Positions 44,137 through 53,404 of a DNA stretch of 64,000 bases are shown here, one piece after another; position 1 is the first letter of the stretch; each line of letters begins with the position of its first letter. Origin of the DNA: Paraburkholderia hiiakae (GTDB taxonomy: Bacteria > Pseudomonadota > Gammaproteobacteria > Burkholderiales > Burkholderiaceae); assembly GCF_904848665.1 (NCBI RefSeq), contig NZ_CAJHCQ010000003.1, positions 412,148 through 476,147 on the forward strand, written 5' to 3'. A program made the position numbers and the translations under genes. The notes beneath the pieces are model-generated. The model was not told the origin of the DNA, ran no database searches, and saw only the letters and a program-made list of their open reading frames with translations.

Positions 44137-44248
44137 CCAGGAAGTCCGTGGTATCTATGCGACAATTATATGTTCTCGCCGGCCGGGCATCGCATCCTGT
44201 CGATGCCGCGCACGCGCCGCGCCTCCAACGCTCTCCGGGTTGCCTTTC

Positions 44249-44878
44249 ATGACTGACATTACCGCTGCCGGTGCGCCGCTCATCGAGCGCACCGACATGA
44301 ATCTGATCTGGCTCGATATGGAAATGACGGGGCTCGATCCCGACAACGACCGCATCATCGAGATCGCCGTGGTGGTGACGAACTCGACGCTCGACAAACT
44401 CGTGGAAGGCCCGGTGCTGGCCATCCACCAGCCGGAGTCGGTGCTCGACCGCATGGATGAATGGAACCGCAACACGCACGGCCGCTCGGGCCTCACCGAG
44501 CGCGTGCGCGCCTCGACCGTTACGGAAGAAACCGCGACCGAGCAGATCATGGCATTCCTTTCGCAATACGTGCCGCCAGGCAAGTCGCCGATGTGCGGCA
44601 ACTCGATCTGTCAGGACCGCCGCTTCATGGCGCGCTGGATGCCCACGCTCGAGCGCTTTTTCCACTACCGCAACCTCGACGTGAGTACGCTCAAGGAACT
44701 GTGCCGCCGCTGGCAGCCGACCATCTACAAGGGCTTCCAGAAGCGCGCGATGCACACGGCGCTCGCCGACATCCACGAGTCGATCGACGAGCTCAAGTAC
44801 TACCGCGAGCACTTCCTCGTTGCGGCGCCGGGCATCGTGCCCGATGTGGCGTCGGGCGAGGCCGGTCCGGCGCTTTGA
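44249..44878 (+). CDS. orn: Oligoribonuclease
   Basis: The 209-residue DEDDh exonuclease degrades 2-5 nt RNAs and pGpG, the breakdown product of c-di-[39 protein letters not shown] and the C-terminal [11 protein letters not shown] provide the acidic residues and catalytic histidine. The ATG at 44249 is preferred over the long upstream extension. It is divergent from the M48 gene. Confidence 0.97.
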   Translation: MTDITAAGAPLIERTDMNLIWLDMEMTGLDPDNDRIIEIAVVVTNSTLDKLVEGPVLAIHQPESVLDRMDEWNRNTHGRSGLTERVRASTVTEETATEQIMAFLSQYVPPGKSPMCGNSICQDRRFMARWMPTLERFFHYRNLDVSTLKELCRRWQPTIYKGFQKRAMHTALADIHESIDELKYYREHFLVAAPGIVPDVASGEAGPAL

Positions 44879-44957
44879 TCCGATCGCGCAAGCAGCGCCG
44901 CGGCGGCGGCATCGCGCCGTCGTCGCTGCGTTGTGCACTATCGTAGAAGTTTGGGTA

Positions 44958-45581
44958 TTACGCGCGCGGCGCACGCTGCGCGTTCTTGGGCCGGAACGCC
45001 GCTACGACGTTCGGATCGGTTTCGATATACGGGCCGCCGATCAGGTCGATGCAATACGGCACCGCAGCAAAAATGCCCGGCACCTTCACGGCGCCCTGAT
45101 CGTCGCGCAGACCTTCCAGCGTTTCCTTGATCGACTTCGGCTGGCCCGGCAGGTTGATGATGAGCGCCGCGTGGTCGTCGTTTTCGCGGATCACGGCGAC
45201 CTGGCGCGACAGAATGGCCGTCGGCACGAAATTCAGGCTGATCTGGCGCATCTGCTCGCCAAAGCCCGGCATTTCCTTAGTCGCCACTGCAAGCGTCGCC
45301 TCGGGCGTCACGTCGCGCCGCGCGGGGCCGGTACCGCCCGTGGTCAGCACGAGGTCGCAGCCCAGACCGTCCACGAGCGCCGTGAGCGTGGCGGAGATCG
45401 TCGCCGCGTCGTCGTGGATCAGGCGCGTTTCAGCGCGCCACGGCGTTTTCAGCACGCTGCCGAGCCATTCCATCAGCGACGGAATGCCCTTGTCCTCGTA
45501 GATGCCGCTCGTCGCGCGGTCGCTGACCGACACGAGGCCGATCACGAGTTCGTCCGGGTGGCTGCGCTCAGGCTTCGTCAT
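44958..45581 (-). CDS. mog: Molybdopterin adenylyltransferase
   Basis: The 207-residue protein activates molybdopterin with AMP before molybdenum insertion. The MPT-binding [17 protein letters not shown] motif and [10 protein letters not shown] are typical of MogA. It overlaps darP by 14 bp. Confidence 0.93.
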   Translation of the reverse strand: MTKPERSHPDELVIGLVSVSDRATSGIYEDKGIPSLMEWLGSVLKTPWRAETRLIHDDAATISATLTALVDGLGCDLVLTTGGTGPARRDVTPEATLAVATKEMPGFGEQMRQISLNFVPTAILSRQVAVIRENDDHAALIINLPGQPKSIKETLEGLRDDQGAVKVPGIFAAVPYCIDLIGGPYIETDPNVVAAFRPKNAQRAPRA

Positions 45582-46173
45582 CTTCGCGGCCCTCGTCGGC
45601 GCGCTCGTCGTCGGCTTCCACGGCGCCTTGCGTGCTCGCGTCCTTGATCCACTGGAACAGTTCGCGGAAGGACTTCGGCGGCCGGCTTTGCTCCTGCTCG
45701 CGGCGCGCGTTGCGGATCAGCGTGCGGCCTTCCTGCGGGTCGGCGGCGGGGTACTGGCGGATGAATTCGGTGAGCGCGGCGTCGTCCGCGAGCAGCTTGT
45801 CGCGCGTGCGCTCGATCCAGTGCAGGCGCGCCGTGGCGGCCCTGTTCACACCACGGTGCTCTTCGAACTTCGTGCGCAGCGCGGCGACTTCGGCCTCGGT
45901 GAGGCCGCGCATCATGCGGCCCACGTACTGGAGCTGGCGGCGCTTGCCTTCGTGGTCGGTGATGCGGCGGCACTCGTGGACGGCGTCCGCGAGGTCTTCG
46001 GTCATCGGCATGCGCTTGAGCGCGTCCTTGGGCAGGTCCACGAGGGCCTGGCCCAGTTCCTGGAGCGCTTCCATGTCGCGCTTGAGCTGCGATTTGCTCG
46101 GGCGATCGTAGCCGTTGTCGTCCTGGTCGGCGACAGCGTCGTTCATCGGTTGAATGCGGGTTTTGCGTTTCAT
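45568..46173 (-). CDS. darP: Ribosome biogenesis factor DarP (YjgA, DUF615)
   Basis: The 201-residue, highly charged helical protein matches YjgA/Dar[25 protein letters not shown] near the N-terminus and RHAQYVGRLMR-like [11 protein letters not shown] in the middle. DarP acts in 50S assembly. It is transcribed divergently from pmbA. Confidence 0.92.
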   Translation of the reverse strand: MKRKTRIQPMNDAVADQDDNGYDRPSKSQLKRDMEALQELGQALVDLPKDALKRMPMTEDLADAVHECRRITDHEGKRRQLQYVGRMMRGLTEAEVAALRTKFEEHRGVNRAATARLHWIERTRDKLLADDAALTEFIRQYPAADPQEGRTLIRNARREQEQSRPPKSFRELFQWIKDASTQGAVEADDERADEGREDDEA

Positions 46174-46441
46174 GGGGCGTATTGTAGCGTGCGCGGCTCG
46201 CGCGGCTCAGGCTGTAAGGCGGCGCCGGTGGCCCGATGCCCGCCCGAAGGTTGGGACGAACCGATGCGAGCGTTGATGAGAAGCGCGAAGCGACGAAAGC
46301 GCCTGTGATGCGTGTTCACATACCTTGCTATGATCGCGGGATGCGCTTCGCGAACGCGGCGCGTTCCGAAGCACCCGAATCGACACCAGCTAAACACGAC
46401 ATCAGCGGGCCGCATCGGCCCAGAACCGGACCGTAACGACA

Positions 46442-47812
46442 ATGGCAGCAGACATCGAAGCCCGGCAACGCTTTTTCCCGCACACCCAGGACGAGCTGAA
46501 GGAGATCGCGTCTGACATCCTTCGGCACGCCAACGCGCTCGGCGCGAGCGACGCCGCGACCGAGATCTCCGAAGGCGATGGCTTGTCCGTCTCGGTGCGC
46601 CGCGGCGAAGTCGAGACGATCGAGCACAACCGCGACAAGATGGTCGGCGTGACCGTCTATATCGGCAATAAGCGCGGCAACGCGAGCACCTCCGACTTTT
46701 CGCCGCAGGCGCTCAAGGACACGGTGGCGGCCGCGTACAACATTGCGCGCTTCACCGCCGACGACGACTGCGCGGGCCTCGCCGAGCGCGAGCTTCTAGA
46801 AACCGCGCCGCGCGACCTCGACCTTTACCACCCGTGGAATCTCTCGCCCGACGAGGCCGTGGAAATCGCGCGCCGCGCCGAAGATGCGGCGTTCGCAGTC
46901 GACCCGCGCGTGAAGAACTCCGAAGGCGCGAGCGTGTCGGCGCAGCATTCGCAGTTCGTGCTCGCCACCTCGGGCGGCTTCATACACGGCTATCCGTACT
47001 CGCGCCACTACGTTTCGTGTGCGCCTATCGCTGGCGTTGGCCGCAACATGCAGCGCGACGACTGGTACACCTCGCGGCGCAGCGCGGCCGAGCTGGCCTC
47101 GCCCGAAGCCGTTGGACGCTATGCGGCCGAGCGCGCGCTCTCGCGCCTGAACGCGCGCAGCCTCGACACGCGCAAGGTGCCGGTGCTGTTCGAGGCCCCG
47201 CTGGCCGCGGGCCTGCTCGGCGCGTTCGTGCAGGCGGTGAGCGGCGGCGCGCTGTACCGCAAGACGTCGTTCCTCGTCGACAGCCTTGGCAAGCCGGTGT
47301 TCGCGCCGCACATCCAGATCGTCGAAGACCCGCATGTGCCGCGTGCGGCCGGCAGCGCGCCGTTCGACGAAGAGGGCGTGCGCACGCAGCGACGCGAAGT
47401 CGTGAAGGACGGCATCGTGCAGGGCTATTTCCTGTCGTCGTACTCGGCGCGCAAGCTCGGCATGCAGACCACGGGCAACGCGGGCGGTTCGCACAACCTG
47501 CAGTTCCAGAGCTCGCTCACGAAGCCGGAGGACGACTTCGAAGAGATGCTCAGGAAGCTCGGTACGGGCCTCTTGCTGACCGAACTGATGGGGCAGGGCG
47601 TGAACTTCGTGACGGGCGACTATTCGCGCGGCGCGTCGGGCTTCTGGGTGGAGAACGGCAAAATCCAGTACCCGGTGGAGGAAATCACGGTGGCTTCGAC
47701 GCTGCAGGAGATGTTCCATCACATCGTCGCCGTGGGCGCAGATACGCTCGCGCGCGGCACGCGTCAAACCGGCTCGGTGCTAATCGAGCGGATGACGGTG
47801 GCGGGGCAGTAA
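46442..47812 (+). CDS. pmbA: Metalloprotease PmbA (TldE)
   Basis: The 456-residue protein is the non-catalytic partner of TldD in the TldD/E protease that processes microcin B17 and CcdA. The SDTATEISEG-like N-terminus, GGSHNLQF and GQGVNFVTGDYSRGASGFWVENG are characteristic. It is divergent from darP, the common beta-proteobacterial arrangement. Confidence 0.95.
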   Translation: MAADIEARQRFFPHTQDELKEIASDILRHANALGASDAATEISEGDGLSVSVRRGEVETIEHNRDKMVGVTVYIGNKRGNASTSDFSPQALKDTVAAAYNIARFTADDDCAGLAERELLETAPRDLDLYHPWNLSPDEAVEIARRAEDAAFAVDPRVKNSEGASVSAQHSQFVLATSGGFIHGYPYSRHYVSCAPIAGVGRNMQRDDWYTSRRSAAELASPEAVGRYAAERALSRLNARSLDTRKVPVLFEAPLAAGLLGAFVQAVSGGALYRKTSFLVDSLGKPVFAPHIQIVEDPHVPRAAGSAPFDEEGVRTQRREVVKDGIVQGYFLSSYSARKLGMQTTGNAGGSHNLQFQSSLTKPEDDFEEMLRKLGTGLLLTELMGQGVNFVTGDYSRGASGFWVENGKIQYPVEEITVASTLQEMFHHIVAVGADTLARGTRQTGSVLIERMTVAGQ

Positions 47813-47836
47813 GCGGCTTTTCCGCAGGCTAGATGA

Positions 47837-47864
47837 ACAACGGCACGCCAAGGCGTGCCGTTGT
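47837..47864. terminator. Terminator between pmbA and folA
   Basis: A perfect 13-bp stem (ACAACGGCACGCC and complement, loop AA) lies between the convergent genes. T-tracts are short. Confidence 0.75.
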
Positions 47865-47917
47865 GCTTTTGGGTGCCAAGTTGGGCGCGGGTTGGGCAGC
47901 AATGCGCGCCCAGGCAA

Positions 47918-48415
47918 TCAATCCCGCCGCACGTACCGCACGAACGCAAAGTCGAAGTCGTTCGGCGCATTCGCATGCAGCGTCTCGCGCGACGTTTCTT
48001 GCCACACGTCGGGGTCCGGCGCGGGAAAGGTGGCGTCGCCCTCGAAGTCCGCGGAGATTTCCGTCACCACGAGTTCATGCGCGAGCCCGAGTCCCTCACC
48101 ATAGAGCTGCGCACCGCCGATCAGGAACGCCGCGGGCGCCTGGTCCTGCGCCGCGAGCGCTAGCGCCTCGTCGAGGCTCGTGGCGGTGTCGCAGCCGGGA
48201 AAGCGCTTGCCCGCGTCGCGCGTCACGACGATGTTGCGGCGGCCCGGCAAGGCGCGGCCGATCGATTCGTGCGTCTTGCGGCCCATGATGATGGGCGCGC
48301 CCATCGTGGTGCGCTTGAAGAACGCAAGGTCTTCGGGGAGCCGCCAGGGCAGCGCGTTGTCGCGGCCGATCACGCCGTTGCGGGCGCGGGCGACGATGAG
48401 GGTGAGCGTCGTCAT
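47918..48415 (-). CDS. folA: Dihydrofolate reductase
   Basis: The 165-residue enzyme reduces dihydrofolate. Motifs: [44 protein letters not shown] and the GGAQLY nucleotide site. The ATG at 48415 (MTTLTLIVA) is preferred over the in-frame ORF start at 48526. It and thyA flank the accessory region. Confidence 0.96.
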   Translation of the reverse strand: MTTLTLIVARARNGVIGRDNALPWRLPEDLAFFKRTTMGAPIIMGRKTHESIGRALPGRRNIVVTRDAGKRFPGCDTATSLDEALALAAQDQAPAAFLIGGAQLYGEGLGLAHELVVTEISADFEGDATFPAPDPDVWQETSRETLHANAPNDFDFAFVRYVRRD

Positions 48416-48522
48416 CGAAAGGGTAAAGGTGCGAGGTTGTAAGCTGTTCGCATCGATTCTACCTGAGCGCGCCGGGCCGCCCGGCGCGCTCGCTTGTGCC
48501 GTATCGTGCCATATCGTGCGTT

Positions 48523-50064
48523 TCAACCCTGCACGTCAGGCGGCAATTCCGCCTGGTTCTCCGCTTCGCCGCCAAAGAACGCTTTTTCGTCGCGCAGGCC
48601 GTGCGTGCCCATTAGCCGGTAGAGCGTCACGCGCGAAATGCCGAGGTCGGCAGCGGCTTCCGTGAGCCGGTGCCGGTGCCGCAGCAGCGCCGCCTCGATC
48701 GCGCGCCGCTCCGCGGCCTCGCGCGCCTGCGCGAGCGTGACCGTCTGCTGCGCGCTGAATTGCGCGAGATCGAGATCCTCCGCGGAGATCAGCTTGCTTT
48801 CGGCCATGACGATCGCGCGGCGCACGCGGTTGATCAGCTCGCGCACGTTGCCCGGCCAGTTGTAGTTGTACAGCGCCTCGATGGCGTCGGGCGTGAAGCC
48901 GCGTATGCGGCGCGCGCTGTCCTGTTTGAACTTGTGCAGCACGTGGTGCGCGAGAATTTCGATGTCCTTGCCGCGTGCGCGCAGCGGCGGCTCGTCCACG
49001 CGCAGCACACACAGGCGGTGAAAGAGGTCGGCGCGAAAGCGTCCGTCGCGCATCGCTGTCTCGAGATCGACGTGCGTGGCCGAGATGATGCGCACGTCCA
49101 CGGGAATCTGCTCGCGGCCGCCCAGACGTTCGATCTTGCCTTCCTGCAGAAAGCGCAACAGGCTCGCCTGGCTTTCCAGCGGCAAGTCGCCGATTTCGTC
49201 GAGAAAGAGCGTGCCGCCGTTGGCCGATTCGACGCGCCCGATCTTGCGCTGGTTCGCGCCCGTGAATGCGCCGCGCTCGTAGCCGAACAGTTCGGATTGC
49301 AGAAGATGATGCGGGATCGCGCCGCAGTTGATCGGCACGAACGTCGCCTTGCGGCGCGCCGAGCGTTCGTGGATCGCGAGCGCGGTGAGTTCCTTGCCCG
49401 TGCCCGATTCGCCCGAGATGAACACGGTGGCGTCCGTGTTGGCCACCTTGCGGATCGTGCGAAAGAGCTGCTGCATCGCCTCGCAGGTGCCGACCATCTC
49501 GTCTTCTTCCTGACTCGCAGCGGCGGCGCCCGGCGCGTCGAGATCGCACAGCGACACCATGCCGAACGCGTGGCCCACGAGGTAGTCGAGCGTCGCGTGT
49601 GAGACCGGCACGTGCACATAGTCGAAGCAGTAGTGGCGGATCAGACGCCGCACTTCGGCGTCGGTGAGGCGCGAGTCGTCGGTGAGCGCGATCCATCCGA
49701 CCTGCTGCAGCCGCAGGATCGTCTCGAGGCCCGCGAACTCGCGCGGCGCGAAGCCTGTGAGATCGACGATGCCGGCATAGGCCGCCTCCGGCTTCACGAG
49801 GCGCGAAGCCTCATGCACCGTACGCGCAGTCGCGATTTCCCAGCCGCGGCTCTTCAGGTACGCGCCGAGCAGCGGGTCGGGCGTGCGTGCGACGTACAGC
49901 AAGGTGCGATCGAAAACCGCCTCGGGCTTCTCATCGCGCGCGCGGCCGGCGCCGGGTGCAACGCCCGCAAGCGGCGGTCCGGTCACGGCGAGACGCTGAC
50001 CGGCTCCGGCGAGCGGTGTCACAGTGGCGCCCAGATGTGAGGATTCGCGCACGATCGACCTCAT
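48523..50064 (-). CDS. Sigma-54 activator with VpsR-like N-terminal domain, last gene of the Fap-like operon
   Basis: The 513-residue enhancer-binding protein has an atypical receiver-like domain (about 54-172; Asp101 at the usual phospho-acceptor position, but no acidic pair at strand 1 and no conserved Lys), then an AAA+ domain with Walker A GESGTGKE (218-225), the sigma-54 contact loop GAFTGA (265-270) and Walker B FLDEIGD. A Fis-type HTH ([19 protein letters not shown]) follows. The YCFDYVHVP segment is shared with the paralogue at 57.4 kb and, from memory, with VpsR-type regulators, several of which bind c-di-GMP. The ATG is 4 bp past the barrel-gene stop, so it is coupled to the operon it probably activates. 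Confidence 0.93.
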   Translation of the reverse strand: MRSIVRESSHLGATVTPLAGAGQRLAVTGPPLAGVAPGAGRARDEKPEAVFDRTLLYVARTPDPLLGAYLKSRGWEIATARTVHEASRLVKPEAAYAGIVDLTGFAPREFAGLETILRLQQVGWIALTDDSRLTDAEVRRLIRHYCFDYVHVPVSHATLDYLVGHAFGMVSLCDLDAPGAAAASQEEDEMVGTCEAMQQLFRTIRKVANTDATVFISGESGTGKELTALAIHERSARRKATFVPINCGAIPHHLLQSELFGYERGAFTGANQRKIGRVESANGGTLFLDEIGDLPLESQASLLRFLQEGKIERLGGREQIPVDVRIISATHVDLETAMRDGRFRADLFHRLCVLRVDEPPLRARGKDIEILAHHVLHKFKQDSARRIRGFTPDAIEALYNYNWPGNVRELINRVRRAIVMAESKLISAEDLDLAQFSAQQTVTLAQAREAAERRAIEAALLRHRHRLTEAAADLGISRVTLYRLMGTHGLRDEKAFFGGEAENQAELPPDVQG

Positions 50065-50068
50065 GACA

Positions 50069-51556
50069 TCAGAAGGTATATGGGAAACGCACGCCGACGA
50101 CGAAGTTCGGTGCATCGGGCGTGAGCCCGACGGATACCGCGCCGTTGATCGTCAAGTGCTTGTTGACCACGTGATTCAGGCCGAAGTTGAGTACCGAGGC
50201 GGTGGTCTCGCTGCCCGGCACGCCGGTCCAGGTGCCACCCGGCGCCTTCGTCTTCGACTGCGGTTCGATGGCCATGGTGTACGAAATGCTTGCCGAATCC
50301 TTGTCGGAGAACGCAAGCGCGACGCCGCCGCCGAACTGGATGATGTCGCCGAGCTTCACTTCGGCGGGCTCGGTCTGCCCGATCACCGACGAGATGTCAG
50401 CGAACGAGCGCGAGATGTTGTACGTGTACGAGAGGCTGCCGAACAGCACCACCGGGTCGTAGGTCTTCAGCACCGAGAGACCGGCCGTCACGTTCCAGAA
50501 GCCCGTGCCCGTGGGCAGCTTGCTGGGCGCGACGAGATTGGTGTTGTCGGGCGTGATCTGCTGCACCTTGATGCCGAACGGCGAACTGCCCGTTGGCGTC
50601 TTCACGCGCAGGCTGCCGACCACGTCGGGCATGTTGTTGGTTTCCTTCAGGAACTGGTAGTAGATCCCGAAGTTCACGTCGCCGATGTCGCTCGAATTGA
50701 CCGACGCGTCCGAGAGCGTACTCGCCGAGCCGCCCGCGCCGCCCACGATAAAGCTGCTGTGGCGGTAGACGTACGGCACGTCCACGTCCACGCTCATGCG
50801 GTCGGTGAGGCCGTAGCGCGTGTCCAGGTCGGCAGTGATCTGGTGCGACTTGGTCTGCCCCAGATTGATGTTGCCGAGGAAGATCGCGTCGAGCGCGAGA
50901 AAGCCCGACAGCTGCAACTGGCGGCGATCGTAGTAGCTGTCGCTGATGCCCCAGTCCAATGTCAGCTTGTGGTCGAAGAGCGGCGCGTGTTCGCGCTGCA
51001 CGACCGCTTCTTCGGCTTGCGTGCGGGAGGGCTCGGCGCTCTTCTGTGTCTCGCCCACAGTCGGGCTGCCGTTGGGGTTCACGCCAACCGGCGCGCCCTG
51101 CTGCGGGCCGCTCGAGGCCGCGGTGCCGGTCGCGCCGTTGGTCGTCCCGGCGTCGGGCGAGGGCGGGTTCACTGGCACGCCGGTTGCCGTGCCGGTGAGC
51201 GCACCGGGCGCGGTCGCGCCCGGCAGCGCCTGGGCGAGCGGCGGCAGGGGCACAGGCAGGCCGTCGGCGCCCGGCTGTTCCGCGACCGTTGCGTCCGAAG
51301 CGGCGTCGGGCGCGCCTGCGCCCGGCATGCCTCGACCGCGTTGCGCCATTTCGAGGTTCGTCACCTGGCGCTCGAGTGACTGGATTTGCCGCTGCTGCTC
51401 GTCCACCACCCGCATGAGCGTATTCAGGCGGTCTTCGACCGACTGGCTTTGTAGCGCCTGCGCCTGGGCGCACTGCGAGAGCGCGAACAACAAAACGGCT
51501 GCTGGTATGGCGGCGAGCGCCACGTGCGGCGCGGCCGTCCTTGACATCATCTTCAT
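50069..51556 (-). CDS. FapF-like outer-membrane amyloid transporter
   Basis: The 495-residue protein has a signal peptide (AQA-QAL, about 33), a coiled coil (about 38-72, VEDRLNTLMRVVDEQQRQIQSL), a Pro/Gly/Thr-rich linker (about 75-185), then a beta-barrel domain of about 290 residues ending in the aromatic motif VGVRFPYTF. The barrel contains QLSGFLALDAIFLGNI, TRYGLTDRMSVDVDVPYVYR and SVGLTPDAPNFVVG, which I recognise from the FapF family. FapF is a trimer whose coiled-coil/plug region gates secretion of Fap subunits. Its place after a C39 peptidase and a FapE-like gene supports this role. Porin-like function is the alternative. Confidence 0.85.
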   Translation of the reverse strand: MKMMSRTAAPHVALAAIPAAVLLFALSQCAQAQALQSQSVEDRLNTLMRVVDEQQRQIQSLERQVTNLEMAQRGRGMPGAGAPDAASDATVAEQPGADGLPVPLPPLAQALPGATAPGALTGTATGVPVNPPSPDAGTTNGATGTAASSGPQQGAPVGVNPNGSPTVGETQKSAEPSRTQAEEAVVQREHAPLFDHKLTLDWGISDSYYDRRQLQLSGFLALDAIFLGNINLGQTKSHQITADLDTRYGLTDRMSVDVDVPYVYRHSSFIVGGAGGSASTLSDASVNSSDIGDVNFGIYYQFLKETNNMPDVVGSLRVKTPTGSSPFGIKVQQITPDNTNLVAPSKLPTGTGFWNVTAGLSVLKTYDPVVLFGSLSYTYNISRSFADISSVIGQTEPAEVKLGDIIQFGGGVALAFSDKDSASISYTMAIEPQSKTKAPGGTWTGVPGSETTASVLNFGLNHVVNKHLTINGAVSVGLTPDAPNFVVGVRFPYTF

Positions 51557-51652
51557 TCTTCTTCCCCCGGGATCGAATGCGGGCGCCAACTGGAACCCCC
51601 TGGTCCCACGCCCGCGCACGTCGATGCTCCTCTTTCAAAGTCCTGCTTCTCG

Positions 51653-51670
51653 CGCGGGTCCTTGCCCGCG
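51653..51670. repeat. Intercistronic hairpin upstream of the FapF-like gene
   Basis: CGCGGG and CCCGCG arms with a six-base loop lie in the 155-bp gap between the FapE-like and FapF-like genes. It has no T-tract, so it looks like an mRNA-stability or attenuation element rather than a terminator. Confidence 0.45.
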
Positions 51671-51711
51671 TGGTGGTCTCCTTGCTGGTGCGCCTCGTTA
51701 TGAGCCCTCGA

Positions 51712-52557
51712 TTAATGGAGATTTCGCAGCGCCTGTAGTACGCCGGTCTGCCGGATCATTTGCGCCGTCATCTGCTGCGTCTGCAGATTCAGTTGCAACT
51801 GGTTGGCGACCTGCTGGTTATTGCCTGCGACCTGGAGTAGCTGGGCGATCGCGCCGGCCTGTTGCGCGTTGCCCGGCACGATGTTTTGCGTGGCGAGGCC
51901 CGCCGGCGTCTGCAGCGTCACATTGACGCCGTTACTGCCGAACGAGATGCCCGCTTTGACGCTGCCGGTCGCGTTCGAGGCGGACGCGCTCGACTGGTTG
52001 GTGGCGCCTGGCAGATTGGCGAGCTGCGGCGCGTTGTTGTCGTAGGAGATGGTTGCGGCATTGGCGCCCGTATTGCCGTTGCCGGCCACCTGGGTGATCT
52101 GCGAGACGCCGTTGACCGAGACGTTCTGGCCGCCGGTAGCCGTCGCGTTCGGGTTGGCGCCGCTGTTCGCGCCCGTGGTCCCGCCCTGCGTCGGGTCGAT
52201 CACGGTTGCATACGTCTTCACCTGCGCGCTCACCTGGTTGGCCGCGTTCTGGGCGACCGCGAGTGCGCCTTGCGCGACTGCGGTCGCGCCGTTTGGCAAT
52301 TGCCATTGAGAAAGCAGGTTCAGAACGAACCCGGAAATCATGTCGCTGCCGGCATATTTGCCGGTCTGATGCGCGAGCACGTCGTCGCCGACGGCCTCGC
52401 AGCGGATGCTTGGCGCCTGCGCGTCGGCGTTCGAGAGAAACGCCGGCACCGGCTGCGGCAAGCCGATGCCTTCGGCCGCTAGCACACCGCTCGAAAAAGC
52501 GCAGGCGAGCGCGGAGACGGCTGCCGCGATGCCACACTGTGAGAGGTTGCGTTTCAT
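51712..52557 (-). CDS. FapE-like secreted protein
   Basis: The 281-residue protein has a signal peptide (LAA-EG, about 28). Near residues 58-86 it carries DDVLAHQTGKY followed by ISGFVLNLLSQWQLPNG, which resembles the D-x-x-L-x-x-x-x-G leader-like motif and SQWQ strand I associate with FapE-type proteins. The rest is Ala/Gln/Asn/Val-rich, with one copy of the VxQxAGxGNxxxN motif (ITQVAGNGNTGAN) and a Gln-rich C-terminus. It holds the fapE position between the C39 and barrel genes. It may be a minor fibre subunit. The start at 52557 gives the signal peptide; the ORF opens further upstream. Confidence 0.65.
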   Translation of the reverse strand: MKRNLSQCGIAAAVSALACAFSSGVLAAEGIGLPQPVPAFLSNADAQAPSIRCEAVGDDVLAHQTGKYAGSDMISGFVLNLLSQWQLPNGATAVAQGALAVAQNAANQVSAQVKTYATVIDPTQGGTTGANSGANPNATATGGQNVSVNGVSQITQVAGNGNTGANAATISYDNNAPQLANLPGATNQSSASASNATGSVKAGISFGSNGVNVTLQTPAGLATQNIVPGNAQQAGAIAQLLQVAGNNQQVANQLQLNLQTQQMTAQMIRQTGVLQALRNLH

Positions 52558-52570
52558 GATTCTTAGGACT

Positions 52571-53290
52571 TCAGAACATGACGGCCTTATCGAGGCCGTA
52601 TTCGAAGAAGGGAGTCGCGGCCGTGCCATTGAGCAGTGCGTTTTCACGCAGCTTGAGCGCGAGCGACTCGTTGTTCTGCAACAGCGGAGAATCCTCCAGG
52701 AACGGTTTGCCGAGGACCGCGAAGACGAGGCCGTTCCATGTTTTGGTAAAGTCGTCTTCCGCGACGATACGGTTGCCGAGCGCGGGGTCCGCAATGAAGA
52801 TGCGGCCGTTCTCGGCGTGCTTGACGATCACGAAGTGCTCATAGCCATCGATGTTCATGAGCACCAGCACGGGAATCTGCAGGTGGTAGAGCGCGTCGGA
52901 GTTGACGCGAAAACCGCGGCCGCGCAAGCCGATCGTCTCGACGTACTTCTTCATGTCGAGCATGGAGAAGCCATTCTTGACGACCACCTCGGGTGTGGAG
53001 AACACCATCATCTGGCGGATCAGCTCAGGTTCGGGGATGTCGATGCCGTAGCCGTACTTGAGCAGTGTGGCGAGTGCGGCGGCGCCGCAGCTGTAGTCAT
53101 ACTGCTGGCTGACGATGCTGCGATAGCGCAGGTCCCGCATCGAGTGGACCGGAAGCTTCACCGGCACGCCCACGAGATGGGTCACGTCGATTGTCGACTG
53201 CGCATGCACAGGCACAAGGGCCGCGCTGGCGGTGAGCGTCAGCGCGAGCACAAACATCCTTGACGCCGGGGTTGAAACGGGCCCGGACAT
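52571..53290 (-). CDS. C39 family peptidase, FapD-like
   Basis: The 239-residue protein has a signal peptide (VHA-QS, about 30) and a C39 papain-like domain with the catalytic cysteine in YDYSCGAAALATLL (Cys68), histidine in YEHFVIV (His152) and aspartate in ADPALG (Asp168). There is no ABC transporter fused to it, as in FapD of Pseudomonas, a periplasmic protease needed for amyloid export. A ribosome site (TAGGAGA) precedes the ATG. Two proteins in the operon carry double-glycine-like motifs that are candidate substrates. Confidence 0.88.
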   Translation of the reverse strand: MSGPVSTPASRMFVLALTLTASAALVPVHAQSTIDVTHLVGVPVKLPVHSMRDLRYRSIVSQQYDYSCGAAALATLLKYGYGIDIPEPELIRQMMVFSTPEVVVKNGFSMLDMKKYVETIGLRGRGFRVNSDALYHLQIPVLVLMNIDGYEHFVIVKHAENGRIFIADPALGNRIVAEDDFTKTWNGLVFAVLGKPFLEDSPLLQNNESLALKLRENALLNGTAATPFFEYGLDKAVMF

Positions 53291-53313
53291 GGTGGTCTCC
53301 TACCTTCTGGTTT

Positions 53314-53345
53314 GCGCGCCGGCTGCGGTGGGACAGCCGGCGCGC
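53314..53345 (-). repeat. Strong intercistronic hairpin between the major repeat gene and the C39 gene
   Basis: A perfect 12-bp GC-rich stem (GCGCGCCGGCTG and complement) with an eight-base loop lies 60 bp past the stop of the large repeat protein. It has no T-tract on the minus strand. Such structures often protect upstream mRNA or cause partial termination, raising the ratio of subunit to export machinery. Confidence 0.7.
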
Positions 53346-53404
53346 GTTGCTTGCTGCGTTACTGCCTGGGACGAGCCCAGTTCCTGCGGTGCTGCCAGCC
53401 GTGC

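Noticed and set aside
53351..53380. Internal sigma-54-like site before the C39 gene
   Set aside because: GG and GC are 10 bp apart, but both flanking blocks mismatch the consensus (AGGCA instead of TTGCA).
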